A DNA stretch of 64,000 bases from Galbibacter orientalis DSM 19592 (GTDB lineage Bacteria; Bacteroidota; Bacteroidia; Flavobacteriales; Flavobacteriaceae). A model generated the notes under the pieces. The model saw nothing but the letters and a program-made list of their open reading frames with translations, did no database searches and was not told where the DNA came from. This document shows positions 52,868 through 61,516 of this stretch, piece by piece. Each line of letters begins with the position of its first letter. The stretch's first letter is position 1. The DNA is taken from contig NZ_JH651379.1 of the NCBI RefSeq assembly GCF_000260115.1, positions 310,001 to 374,000 of the forward strand. Direction: 5' to 3'. A program made the translations under genes and the position numbers.

Positions 52868-54411
52868 TTATTTATAATAATCGCCCCCTCTGATGTTTCC
52901 ATGCTTAGGGATTGTAGATTCTGTATTGGTATCTTCCTGTATAAAATCCAATCCTTTTTCAAGAATACTTTTAACACTTTGATAATTGATGCGTTCATAA
53001 TCTAAAGCTCGTTTACAAGCATTATCAAGACGTTCATTCCCAACTTTTTAGCTAGCCCTAATACACCAGCACAAGATTTATAGGATTGTTCAGGATGTTG
53101 TCTTTTTCCTAATAATAAAGTGATGAAAGTTTTACAATGGCCTCCAATACCTTCAGCCCAATTTAAAAAGGTGTCAGGATTCCAATCAGCTACATAACGA
53201 TGTGTTGAAGGCATATGCTCGCTATCGGTAGTGTAACCATGACGTTTTAAGCCTCTTTTATGAACAGCAATCCGTTTTTGCTTATAGTAAATTTCAACGG
53301 TGTCTTTTGTATAAATGATGCGAACCTTCTTTCCTATATAACGATAAGGAACGCTGTAATAATGCTTATCTTTATTAATGTGGATATGAGAGGTCTTATA
53401 TACTGTTCCCATTAGGTAGGCACGTAGTTGATATTTATCTGTAGGCAATGGCAATAATTCTTCTTGCTCCAAAGATGTAAATAAATCTAACCTAGAACAG
53501 TCCCTTGCTTGAAAGTTAATTTTATTATGCTTCCCCGTGAGTTCTAATACAGCTTCATTTAAAGCACTTAAGGTATAATAATCATTCCCATTTAATGGAG
53601 CAAAAACTCTTGTGTAGATAATCTTTACAGCATTTTCTACTAGTGCCTTATCTCTTGGACGATAGGTTCTTGTTGGAAGTATCGTGGTATCATAATGAGT
53701 TGCCATAGCCAATAAACTCTCATTAAGGATAGGCTCATACTTGCTACTTTTTGTAACAGCTGACTTTAAGTTATCAGTTACTATTGCTCTAGGAACGCCT
53801 CCGAAAAAATGTAATGCACCTACTATGCACCCAATAAAATCCTCTCGTTTTTGTGAACGACAAGCTTCTACATAGGTATAGCCGCTTGCTCCTAGTACAG
53901 CAATAAATACTTCCATTTCTTTTAGTAAACCAGTAGCGGGATCTATGATAGCTAATTTCTTTCCTGTGAAGTCCACAAACATTTTATCCCCAGCCTTATG
54001 GTTAAATCGCATGACTGGATTTTGAGTACGAGACCAAACTCTATACAAATGACAAAATCTAGAATAAGAGATAAATACCTTTTTATTTTGATAATAGTCC
54101 TCCCAGATCATGTAACGAGTAACTCCAACCTTTTTAAGGCGTTTGCTTACCTCTGGGTATAACTTAAAAACATACTCATGACGAGTCGTTATGTGGGTCT
54201 CATCAATATGCAATAATATACGTAAATCTTCAAAACCAAGCTTATCAACCTCTTCACTTGTAAGCTTGCTCTTTAGTAATAATTCGATGTATTTGCGAAC
54301 AGTATTCCTGGATATACCAAGTTGTTTACTGATGCTCCGCTTACTAACTCCTTGAGTATGTAAACGATATAGTTGTTTGATTTTTCGCATGTCTAAATGT
54401 ATGTTTGCCAT
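52868..54411 (-). pseudogene. istA: IS21-family transposase IstA, frameshifted near its C-terminus
   Basis: The transposase has an N-terminal HTH (KQLGISRNTVRKYIELL) and an rve integrase core with the DDE pattern: FVDFTGKKLA, VTDNLKSAV and later E in KALVENAV. The frame beginning at 54411 ends at 53002 (469 aa), but the other frame from about 53045 continues with NERLDNACKRALDYERINYQ and on to DYYK at 52868. A single base missing near AAGTTGGGAATG explains this. Full length would be about 514 aa, as usual for IstA. Confidence 0.85.
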
Positions 54412-54554
54412 GGTTATTTTTCTTGATTATAACCATACAAGTTATTTAATACATGCTCTTTCTAGAGGTGGGTCAATTTAGACAGGAATACCCGGGTCAC
54501 TTTAAATAGGATTCAGTGGGTCACTTTCGCAGGATTACATGGGTCAGTTTGGCA

Positions 54555-55057
54555 AGAATTTCCAGATAAATGAATAAATCTAATATCCAGAGGAACAAGC
54601 TAATGATGAATGCAAATATTTTGAATCCGTAAAGCGGTGTAACCAAAGCTTCATATAAAAGCGTCATAGCAGCTTGGGCAACCTCGATGATACTCACGTC
54701 CTCTTCAATGGGAATGTCCTGCATTTGCAATGGCAATAAGGCTGGTGCAGTTCCTCGATATTGTCCTTCAATGGCTACTAAGATGCCATCGAAAAAGCCT
54801 AATACTTGCGTTGAGAAAATGACCAAAATGACAATGGCAAAATTCTTGGCGAGTTCGCCTGGACTCAATCCCCAAGTGTAGCCATCCTTATCTGCAATGC
54901 CTTCATTGTATTTTTTGAGGATGTTGACCAGAAAGAACAGGACAGCGAGCGTTTTCATTCCCGCAATCGTGTATTGCGAAAAGTCGCTGGCCTGTATGGT
55001 CTGGAAGACGGTATCGATGTATTCCAGTCCAATTCCTAAGAGAATGGTCGCAGTCAT
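54555..55057 (-). pseudogene. traJ: traJ, N-terminal fragment
   Basis: The 5' part of traJ gives about 167 residues: MTATILLGIGLEYIDTVFQT, then membrane segments MKTLAVLFFLVNILKKY and FAIVILVIFSTQVLGFFDGI, ending ...LDLFIYLEIL at the IS. The open frame runs 34 nt into the IS. TraJ is a polytopic inner-membrane VirB6-like channel part; the break should abolish it. Confidence 0.87.
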
Positions 55058-55059
55058 TT

Positions 55060-55635
55060 TTAGTATTCGGTTTCTCTATTATTGACTTTATCCTGCATTT
55101 TTCTAAAAGAAATAATGTCACGATAGCGTTTTGTTTTTGTAGTGATGTTGGAAACCATTTGCTTGGATTCCTGTTCTTTTGCTTTCAGGATTTCAGCACG
55201 TTCGGCATCACTCATTTTTAGGTAATCGCTGGATAGGACTTCATCAATAAAATCTACTGTGTCCAACGAGTTTTGTACTATGGCGTCAAATGATTCTACA
55301 ACCCTTGAAACTTCATCTGGTTTGATGTAGGGCGAATTCAAAATATCCTGTAAATCATTTTGCATTACGTTGATAAGGCGCTGATTATTCTGTCCAATTT
55401 CCTCAACTGCTCTCAGTTGCTCAACAACGCTTGATACTTTCTCTATTGCCTCTTTTGCATCTTTTAGGAATTTTACAGACTTAATCATTTGTGCTGTCTG
55501 TTTTCCAGATTCTATCAGCTGTTTTACCAAGCTGATAAAATTGGTATTGTCATAAGTGGGCATTCCCTGGCACGCAGCGCGTGCGGGCAATAAAAAGATG
55601 AATGCCGTTGCGAGAATTAAAATTTTTGTCTTCAT
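55060..55635 (-). CDS. traI: Conjugative transposon protein TraI (DUF4141)
   Basis: This 191-aa protein has a signal peptide (ILILATAFIFLLPARAACQG) and a helical periplasmic body with EAIEKVSSVVEQLRAVEEIGQNN, as expected for a VirB5-like part of the Bacteroidetes transfer machine. It follows traG by 4 nt and runs directly into traJ (2-nt gap). Confidence 0.87.
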   Translation of the reverse strand: MKTKILILATAFIFLLPARAACQGMPTYDNTNFISLVKQLIESGKQTAQMIKSVKFLKDAKEAIEKVSSVVEQLRAVEEIGQNNQRLINVMQNDLQDILNSPYIKPDEVSRVVESFDAIVQNSLDTVDFIDEVLSSDYLKMSDAERAEILKAKEQESKQMVSNITTKTKRYRDIISFRKMQDKVNNRETEY

Positions 55636-55639
55636 AATA

Positions 55640-58042
55640 TTATGTTTTAGATGTGAATTGAATTATTGCTTTTTGCATATCGTGATGCTCGTTGTAGAGC
55701 TTCATTATTTCTTCATTTTCCTGTCCATCGGTCAAATAAGCGGCATATACTTCCTTCGGAACTTCGAGCCGAAAGATGTTACTTTCTCTACCTATCTTGA
55801 TAAACATTTCGGTGTACTTCCGTGGTCCTGAAAGATTGTTCTTGATGGATTTCAGTTGGTTAAGGTCGTGGCTGGAAAGGTTGAGTCTTTTGACCAATTC
55901 ATCATAGCCTTTTTCATTGTTAAGGCTGTAGATGACTTGCGTGTTTTCAAGAATACTCGCAGAAGTTGAATTGTTTGGTAATTGGTTTATGGATTGAAGT
56001 ATAATCCCAATAGCACCGTTTTGTTTACGTATGGCTTGATAGTAGAATTCTACACTTTCCAATACGTTTTCAAACTTCAATTGCTTGGCAAACTCATCAA
56101 AAAGGATGATTCCCTTTTCAGCTCTGTTCTTCCAAATGGTTCTTTGGATGGCTGACTTAATCAGCTTCAACATCACGGATAGGATTTCTTTGTTATCCTT
56201 TACTTCATCCAGTTCAAAGACAATCAAGCGTTTGTCTTCGATTTTATAAGTCTGGTCTTCGCTTACTTCAAAAAGAAAGCTATATAGACCATCGCCGACA
56301 TATTCGGACATTACGTGCAAGAAGCTCGTGACATTGAAGTAGTCGGGATGGATTTTAAGAGTGTCAAGTAGATTTTCTTGGCTCTTTTCTATAAAGCTGT
56401 AAAAACCATCTAACGAGTGATTTTCAGAAGTACTATCATAATAATGGCGCAGTATCTTTTTAACGGAAACCGATTGTGCTTTCGTAACTTTTAAATCTGA
56501 AGCAAAGAGTTCAAATAGGAAAACGGATAAGTCTTCCAATCGCTCTGGTGTTAAGTCATCTTGATGACTGATGTAAAATGGATTGATGCCCAAGTTCTTT
56601 CCGCTTTCGTAGCGAAGCACCGTATATTTTTCAGGGTAGAGTTTGGCAAACTTGGTGTAGGATCCACCGAGGTCTATGATGACCAAGCGAACGCCACTTT
56701 CAAAATACTGACGTAATATGTTATTGGCCAAAAACGATTTGCCTTCGCCCGTTGGTGCAAAAATGGCAAAGTTCCTTGCTTTAATTCGTTTCTTTTTTTC
56801 ATCCCAAACATCCTTTAAAACAGGAATGTTATGCTCACGGTCGTTGAAGATGATTCCGGTAGGATCGCTTTTGTAATTGGTGTTATTGATGAACAGGCAA
56901 AGCGCGTGTTTTAAATCCGTTACATACAAATCGTTGTTCGAGAAATTGGACGAAAAACAGCAGTAACTGTTTAGGATATAATTCTTACGTTCTTCGCCTC
57001 TTGGATAGTATGGTATGATATCCAATTCCTTAAATTCGGTCTTTATTTTTGAAGTTATTTTGTCGAGCTCTTTAGCTTCTTTCGCCCAATAGACAATATT
57101 GAGATGACCACGGATGATTCGTGCATTATCATCGGCATTGATTTGGTCAAGAATGTGCTGGATTTTGCCAAGCACCACTTTATTCTGCGAACCGAAATTT
57201 GAACTTTTGTTGAGTTCCTCAATCTTCTTATCGAGCAGTTTACGCCATTTCTGTTTGTCATCCAGATACAAAATCTGATTGACAATGTGATTCTCGTTAA
57301 GCGTAAGCCCTAAGCCATCAATAAACCCTTGATGAAACACAAAATCGTCAGAAGTGAATTTCTCATTGGTTTTGCTACTCTGTACACTTTCGCCAAAGCA
57401 CAGTTCGCTGTTGATGGCCAGGGCATCAAAATGGTTTTCGCCAATATTGACGCTTTTTTTGTCCAGTAAAATATCGGTATCGTAGCCTTCATTAAAGCCA
57501 TTGAAATAGGCACTTGTTAGTTGCTGTATCTCTTCCGCTTTAAGCGAAACAAAATCCATCTTTCGGCTATTATTGATGAAGGAAACCGAATCGCTAACCG
57601 AGTTTACAAAGCTTTTAATATTGTCATCCAGTTCCTGTACGATTCCTTTTGAAACTTTTCTGAAAGGGTTGACGTATTTCGGATTGTTGAGTGCCTTATT
57701 TTTGGTCAATATGAAGAACAAATAGCAGCTGTGCTCGATATGTCCACGACCTTTAAAATGCTCGTGGGTAGCTTTTTCCAAAAAGGTGGAATTCGGAAGT
57801 TGTTCTGAAGAATAGGATTTCTTCAAGTAGATATCCTGTTTATGAACCACAGTACCAACTGGCAAAGACTTTAATGCCTGAAACCAAGCACCGTGCATAT
57901 CTTCAAAATCCTTTTCAGACAACGAGTATATTTCCGGCAGATTTCCTTTGTAGCACAAAATAACATTGCCATTATTGGCAAATACGATATTGTCCTGAAT
58001 ATCTACGATGGGTTGATATGCCGAAAGGTTAATCTTGTTCAT
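55640..58042 (-). CDS. traG: TraG-family conjugative ATPase (VirB4-like)
   Basis: This 800-aa ATPase powers the mating channel. Walker A is APTGEGKSFLANNIL (about 442-449) and Walker B is GIILFDEFAKQL; the N-terminal part holds the VirB4-type domain beginning YQPIVDIQDNIVFANNGNV. It overlaps traF by 14 nt. The gene is intact and carries no insertion. Confidence 0.95.
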   Translation of the reverse strand: MNKINLSAYQPIVDIQDNIVFANNGNVILCYKGNLPEIYSLSEKDFEDMHGAWFQALKSLPVGTVVHKQDIYLKKSYSSEQLPNSTFLEKATHEHFKGRGHIEHSCYLFFILTKNKALNNPKYVNPFRKVSKGIVQELDDNIKSFVNSVSDSVSFINNSRKMDFVSLKAEEIQQLTSAYFNGFNEGYDTDILLDKKSVNIGENHFDALAINSELCFGESVQSSKTNEKFTSDDFVFHQGFIDGLGLTLNENHIVNQILYLDDKQKWRKLLDKKIEELNKSSNFGSQNKVVLGKIQHILDQINADDNARIIRGHLNIVYWAKEAKELDKITSKIKTEFKELDIIPYYPRGEERKNYILNSYCCFSSNFSNNDLYVTDLKHALCLFINNTNYKSDPTGIIFNDREHNIPVLKDVWDEKKKRIKARNFAIFAPTGEGKSFLANNILRQYFESGVRLVIIDLGGSYTKFAKLYPEKYTVLRYESGKNLGINPFYISHQDDLTPERLEDLSVFLFELFASDLKVTKAQSVSVKKILRHYYDSTSENHSLDGFYSFIEKSQENLLDTLKIHPDYFNVTSFLHVMSEYVGDGLYSFLFEVSEDQTYKIEDKRLIVFELDEVKDNKEILSVMLKLIKSAIQRTIWKNRAEKGIILFDEFAKQLKFENVLESVEFYYQAIRKQNGAIGIILQSINQLPNNSTSASILENTQVIYSLNNEKGYDELVKRLNLSSHDLNQLKSIKNNLSGPRKYTEMFIKIGRESNIFRLEVPKEVYAAYLTDGQENEEIMKLYNEHHDMQKAIIQFTSKT

Positions 58043-58313
58043 AATCGAAGCCAGAATTTCTTTTGTTACTAATGATTTTTGGAAAAGCCTTAGCCATTTG
58101 GAATAGTTGTGGATTGTGGGCTATTCTCGTCAGCGCCACATAAAGGGAAGCGTTGAAAACCAACACACCTATTATTATCCCAAAGCTGAAAGAGAAGATG
58201 ATGATGAGCAACGAAGCCAAAATAGAAACCATCATCAAAGCAAACAGGGAAATGGGCAGCCCAAAAATGACCGCCCTTTTCCTGATGTTTTTATAGACTT
58301 CGAACCGTTTCAT
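58029..58313 (-). CDS. traF: Conjugative transposon protein TraF (DUF4133)
   Basis: This 94-aa protein has two membrane segments (IFGLPISLFALMMVSILAS and LIIIFSFSFGIIIGVLVF) and matches DUF4133, the VirB3-like part. It starts directly after traE (no gap) and overlaps traG by 14 nt. Confidence 0.9.
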   Translation of the reverse strand: MKRFEVYKNIRKRAVIFGLPISLFALMMVSILASLLIIIFSFSFGIIIGVLVFNASLYVALTRIAHNPQLFQMAKAFPKIISNKRNSGFDYEQD

Positions 58314-58601
58314 TTATACAACGATTCCTATTAGGTAAGTAAAGATTCCGACTACTGCACCTGCAATCAATACAAATACTAAAACTCGGGTAATCCCCTT
58401 TTTTAAATCTGCATTTTCCCCAAAAAAATGTCCTGCGTTAAACAGGAAACCTACAAGGAAGATTACACCGAGAAGTATTGGAAAAATAGTTCGGATAGTG
58501 TCGCCTACATCGTTAACTGAATCTTCAATGCCACCAATTTGAGCAAAAAGCGAAGTGGATAAGAGCGAAAGAATGGATGCTAAATAGTGTGATTTTTTCA
58601 T
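58314..58601 (-). CDS. traE: Conjugative transposon protein TraE (DUF4134)
   Basis: This 95-aa protein has a signal peptide (SILSLLSTSLFAQIGG) and two membrane helices (LGVIFLVGFLFNAGHFFG and VLVFVLIAGAVVGIFTYL). It is a VirB2-like pilin/pore part of DUF4134 and the first gene of the leftward transfer operon. A divergent amidase gene begins 189 nt away; the shared region must hold the operon's promoter. Confidence 0.9.
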   Translation of the reverse strand: MKKSHYLASILSLLSTSLFAQIGGIEDSVNDVGDTIRTIFPILLGVIFLVGFLFNAGHFFGENADLKKGITRVLVFVLIAGAVVGIFTYLIGIVV

Positions 58602-58790
58602 AACGGAACAGTTTAAATTTTTGGTTCATTTTCGTTATTGGAAATTTACATATATTTGAACTTAAATAACTGAAAATCAAATAATTGTGAATAAAATATT
58701 ATTTGATATTGTTTGAATTCCGTTGCTATTATTTGGCATCAAATCCTATGGATTTTTGAAGGGAAGTTGTTGATAACCCAAAAATTGAAA

Positions 58791-59432
58791 ATGAAAAATC
58801 TGCTCAAAAACGTCAGTTTTGTGATTTTGGTTCTAAAAATGTGCTTCATTTTTGGACAAGAATCGACTGCTCAAAAACGAATAATAATTGACGTTGGACA
58901 CGGCGGAAAAGATGCTGGTGCAATTGGTATAAATGACATTCAAGAAAAAGATGTGGTTTTATCGATTGCAAATGAGATTTTAAAGTTAAATGACGACTTG
59001 GAAAAACCACTCGATATTTATTTGACCAGGTATAAAGACACTTTAATATCATTATCGGACAGGACTAAACTGACCAAAGCCTTAAATGCTGATTTGTTTG
59101 TGTCTTTGCATTGCAATCATTCCGATAATCCGGATGCAAGAGGTATTGAAGTTTACGCTTCAAGAAAACAAGAAAAATTCTCAAAAGCATCGGTTTTTAT
59201 GGGCTATCAAATTGAAAGTGCACTTTGTGAAGCAATAGGCTATGATAGCAGAGGTGTGAAGTTTGCGAACTTTCAGGTGCTAAGGGAAACAGCAGATTAT
59301 TGTACTGCCATATTAATAGAATTGGGCTTTTTATCCAATTGGGATGAAGAAAGCTATATCTCAGACAACCACAATATTGAGCGTATCGCACTATCGATAT
59401 TATTATCCATTCAAAAATCAATAGAATTATGA
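58791..59432 (+). CDS. N-acetylmuramoyl-L-alanine amidase (Amidase_3)
   Basis: From the ATG at 58791, 213 aa include a signal peptide (FVILVLKMCFIFGQES) and a zinc amidase domain: IIIDVGHGGKDAGA, VVLSIANEI, LFVSLHCNHSDNPDARGIEV, ending AILIELGFLSNWDEESY with the catalytic Glu. Such ICE amidases open peptidoglycan so the transfer apparatus can be built. An upstream TTG frame to 58713 is disfavoured because it buries the signal peptide. Confidence 0.9.
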   Translation: MKNLLKNVSFVILVLKMCFIFGQESTAQKRIIIDVGHGGKDAGAIGINDIQEKDVVLSIANEILKLNDDLEKPLDIYLTRYKDTLISLSDRTKLTKALNADLFVSLHCNHSDNPDARGIEVYASRKQEKFSKASVFMGYQIESALCEAIGYDSRGVKFANFQVLRETADYCTAILIELGFLSNWDEESYISDNHNIERIALSILLSIQKSIEL

Positions 59433-59527
59433 AAGATATTTTTTTAGAGTTAACGAAGAGCTTGAAGGACATTGTTTTACAATGTGTTTCAGAAGTTATT
59501 TTACTGTACAAATCCTTTAGAAGTTAG
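59429..59527 (+). CDS. Possible small protein overlapping the amidase stop
   Basis: A 32-codon frame starts with ATGA overlapping the amidase stop codon (a coupling arrangement). It reads MKDIFLELTKSLKDIVLQC and so on, an amphipathic helix. The composition gives no family match and the support is the overlap alone. Confidence 0.3.
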   Translation: MKDIFLELTKSLKDIVLQCVSEVILLYKSFRS

Positions 59528-59580
59528 ATTACCTAAGTTTATTATCTACACATTATAAAAAACAATTTATTCAATAGTGT

Positions 59581-59600
59581 ATTTAAGTATTTGCTTAAAT
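59581..59600 (+). promoter_or_regulatory. Probable ArsR operator
   Basis: A 20-bp dyad ATTTAAG-TATTTG-CTTAAAT lies over the -33 region (TTTG at 59590-59593) of the metal module promoter. Dyads of this kind are bound by ArsR/SmtB repressors; binding would block the promoter until metal is sensed. Confidence 0.65.
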
Positions 59601-59621
59601 AATATAATAATGATATATTTG
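59590..59621 (+). promoter_or_regulatory. Promoter of the mercury module
   Basis: A -33 TTTG (59590-59593) and -7 TATATTTG (59614-59621) are 20 nt apart, matching the Bacteroidota consensus. The arsR-like gene starts 22 nt later. Confidence 0.65.
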
Positions 59622-59643
59622 TGGCCACTTTAAATCAAAAAAG

Positions 59644-60015
59644 ATGAGCTTGGAAATAACCTGTACACGGAACGAAGCAGACAAGAAGCAAATATCGAGA
59701 TGTAAGGAAACCATAGAGAATTCTTCAGGTAGCTTAGAAGCAATAAGCAAAATTTTGTCTCTTGCGGGAAGCGAGGTACGACTGAAAATTCTATTTCTAT
59801 TGAACATAGAGAATGAACTGTGTCCTTGCGATATTGCTGACATTCTTGAAATGAGTGTTCCTGCCGTATCCCAACATATCCGTAAAATGAAGGATGCGGG
59901 AATTATTACATCGAGACGTGAAGGGCAAACATTGTATTATTCGCTGGTAAAGAGTGAGGACAATGTTTTGAATGGAATTTTCAATTCAATTTCAGCAAGA
60001 AAGAAAACAGCTTAG
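59644..60015 (+). CDS. ArsR/SmtB-family metal-responsive repressor
   Basis: This 123-aa regulator has a winged helix (SEVRLKILFLLNIENELCPCD, then MSVPAVSQHIRKMKDAGI) with a CPC pair at C60/C62 in the DNA-recognition side and two more cysteines near the N-terminus (C7, C20), as in metal-binding members such as CadC/CmtR. It most likely senses mercury or a related soft metal, since MerTP follows 12 nt later. It probably represses its own operon through the dyad at 59581. Confidence 0.88.
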   Translation: MSLEITCTRNEADKKQISRCKETIENSSGSLEAISKILSLAGSEVRLKILFLLNIENELCPCDIADILEMSVPAVSQHIRKMKDAGIITSRREGQTLYYSLVKSEDNVLNGIFNSISARKKTA

Positions 60016-60027
60016 AAAGTTTACATT

Positions 60028-60630
60028 ATGGCACCGAATAAAACTTCAAATACCGCGGCCTATACCGGCATTTTTACCGCAGTTGCAGCATCAATATGTT
60101 GTATAACCCCTGTCTTGGCATTAATTGCTGGAACAAGCGGAATTGCATCTACATTCTCTTGGGTCGAGCCATTTAGACCCTATCTTATCGGCTTGACCAT
60201 TATTGTTTTGGTCTTTGCCTGGTACCAGAAACTACGACCGAAAACACAGGAAGAAATAGATTGCGCCTGTGAAGATGATGCGAAACCATCGTTTTGGCAA
60301 TCCAAACGGTTCTTATTGATAGTAACACTATTCGCCGCATTGATGCTGGCCTTCCCGTACTATTCCAATCTATTTTATGCACAGCCCGCCAAGGATATCG
60401 TCTATGTCTCTCAATCCAATATCAAAAAACAGACTTTTGAAGTCGCTGGAATGACCTGTGCAGGTTGTGAGGCACACGTAGAAAGCGAAGTCAATAAATT
60501 GGACGGAATTATTTCTATCAAAGCCAGCTACGAAAATGCTAATACCATAGTGGAATTTGACAAGACCAAAACCGATTTGCCCACAATCCGAAAAGCTATA
60601 GAAAGCACGGGGTACAAAATAATAGAATAA
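60028..60630 (+). CDS. Mercuric transport protein MerTP (fused membrane and HMA domains)
   Basis: This 200-aa protein joins a MerT-like membrane part with a MerP-like HMA domain. The first segment has the Hg-binding cysteine pair C24-C25 (ASICCITPVL) and a cytosolic pair C79/C81 (DCACE); the C-terminal domain has GMTCAGCEAHV (C144, C147). Hg(II) enters through such proteins for reduction by MerA. No merA is in the window. The gene is followed directly by the GDCCVxC protein. Confidence 0.92.
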   Translation: MAPNKTSNTAAYTGIFTAVAASICCITPVLALIAGTSGIASTFSWVEPFRPYLIGLTIIVLVFAWYQKLRPKTQEEIDCACEDDAKPSFWQSKRFLLIVTLFAALMLAFPYYSNLFYAQPAKDIVYVSQSNIKKQTFEVAGMTCAGCEAHVESEVNKLDGIISIKASYENANTIVEFDKTKTDLPTIRKAIESTGYKIIE

Positions 60631-60836
60631 TGAAGATTCAATTAAAATCTACGATTACCTGTCCAGAATGCGGCCACAAAAAGGCTGAAGAAATGCCAAC
60701 CACCGCCTGTCAATTCTTTTATGAATGTGAGAATTGCAAAACTGTTCTGAAACCAAAAGAAGGGGATTGTTGTGTATTCTGTTCTTATGGTACTGTGGCT
60801 TGTCCGCCGATTCAAGAAAATAAAAATTGTTGTTAA
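60630..60836 (+). CDS. GDCCVxC-domain small cysteine-rich protein
   Basis: This 68-aa protein has CPECGHKK, CENCK, GDCCVFCSYG and a C-terminal CC, twelve cysteines with zinc-ribbon spacing. The GDCCVxC motif is a small family often near mer or other metal genes; some homologues contain selenocysteine, but here all positions are TGT/TGC Cys codons. It overlaps the merTP stop by one nucleotide and probably binds soft metal. Confidence 0.87.
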   Translation: MKIQLKSTITCPECGHKKAEEMPTTACQFFYECENCKTVLKPKEGDCCVFCSYGTVACPPIQENKNCC

Positions 60837-60853
60837 AAAGCCATACCTTAAAT

Positions 60854-61516
60854 TCACTTCCGTTTATCCCCAGCTTTAGTATCAAAAGCAATCAAATTAA
60901 AAAGTTCTCGCATTCGGCTACGCACACGATTACCATAGCGTTCTTCCAGTTCTTCAGCATTGAGATTGGTTGTGGCGTGCGTCTTGATTTTGTGTTTGGT
61001 TTGTAAGTAAAGCTCGTATCGGGATAAGAGCACTTCGCCCATTACGTTCAAATCCTTTCCGTAGAATCTACCAGATGGTTCCACACCTAAATCATCAAAA
61101 CAGTAAAATTTGGTATTACCATACTCTTCAACCGTTTTAAACCCAAGATGGTTGAAACTGAAGGTTACATTCCGGCAGGGAATCATTTCGTAAGGTCTTT
61201 GTAGTGGAACCAAATGGCGCAACAATTTCATCAAACTGGTTTTGCCGCAGCCAACGGGTCCGGAAAGTAGAATGCCTTTGTCAATGTCAATACCATAAGT
61301 CTCACAGTTGTCTTTATCCTTGATGAAGTAGGAACAGAGCTTCAGCAAAATATCCTTGTCTTCATCATATATCCTAAACTTTTCGCCAAACAAAAGTTTG
61401 CCTTTGGCATTTAGGTAAATCAAGATTTTTGGAAAATCATAGATCACACTTTTACCATCAAATTTTCCGAGCGAATATTCCACGCCACCTTCGGTTATTT
61501 TAGAGGGGTTGTCCAT
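60854..61516 (-). CDS. DnaC-like ATP-binding protein (helicase loader)
   Basis: This 220-aa AAA+ protein has Walker A GPVGCGKTSLMKLL and Walker B FYCFDDLGVEPSG, with an N-terminal segment (GEKFRIYDEDKDILLKLC). It is related to DnaC/IstB-type loaders and should load a replicative helicase on the element. It overlaps the upstream replication gene by 17 nt, so the two act together. Confidence 0.88.
   Translation of the reverse strand: MDNPSKITEGGVEYSLGKFDGKSVIYDFPKILIYLNAKGKLLFGEKFRIYDEDKDILLKLCSYFIKDKDNCETYGIDIDKGILLSGPVGCGKTSLMKLLRHLVPLQRPYEMIPCRNVTFSFNHLGFKTVEEYGNTKFYCFDDLGVEPSGRFYGKDLNVMGEVLLSRYELYLQTKHKIKTHATTNLNAEELEERYGNRVRSRMRELFNLIAFDTKAGDKRK

Larger units (their letters stand above)
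52029..54554 (-). mobile_element. IS21-family insertion sequence in traJ
   Basis: About 2.5 kb encode IstA (transposase) and IstB (helper ATPase) in the usual order on the minus strand. The ends are related inverted repeats (TGTAAAGTTGACCCA at left; TGCCAAACTGACCCA on the other strand at right). The right end repeats GTGGGTCA(C/A)TTT-type units at 54467-54550, as IS21 multiple terminal repeats do. No clean target duplication was found. The joined traJ halves stay in frame (503 + 367 nt). Confidence 0.85.

Noticed and set aside
52021-54560. Target-site duplication of the IS21 element
   Set aside because: Flanking bases (AAATTCC on the left, AGAATTT on the right) do not match over 4-8 bp in any alignment I tried.
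60630-60836. Selenoprotein with recoded UGA
   Set aside because: The GDCCVxC family includes selenoproteins, but every cysteine here is TGT or TGC and no in-frame TGA is present.
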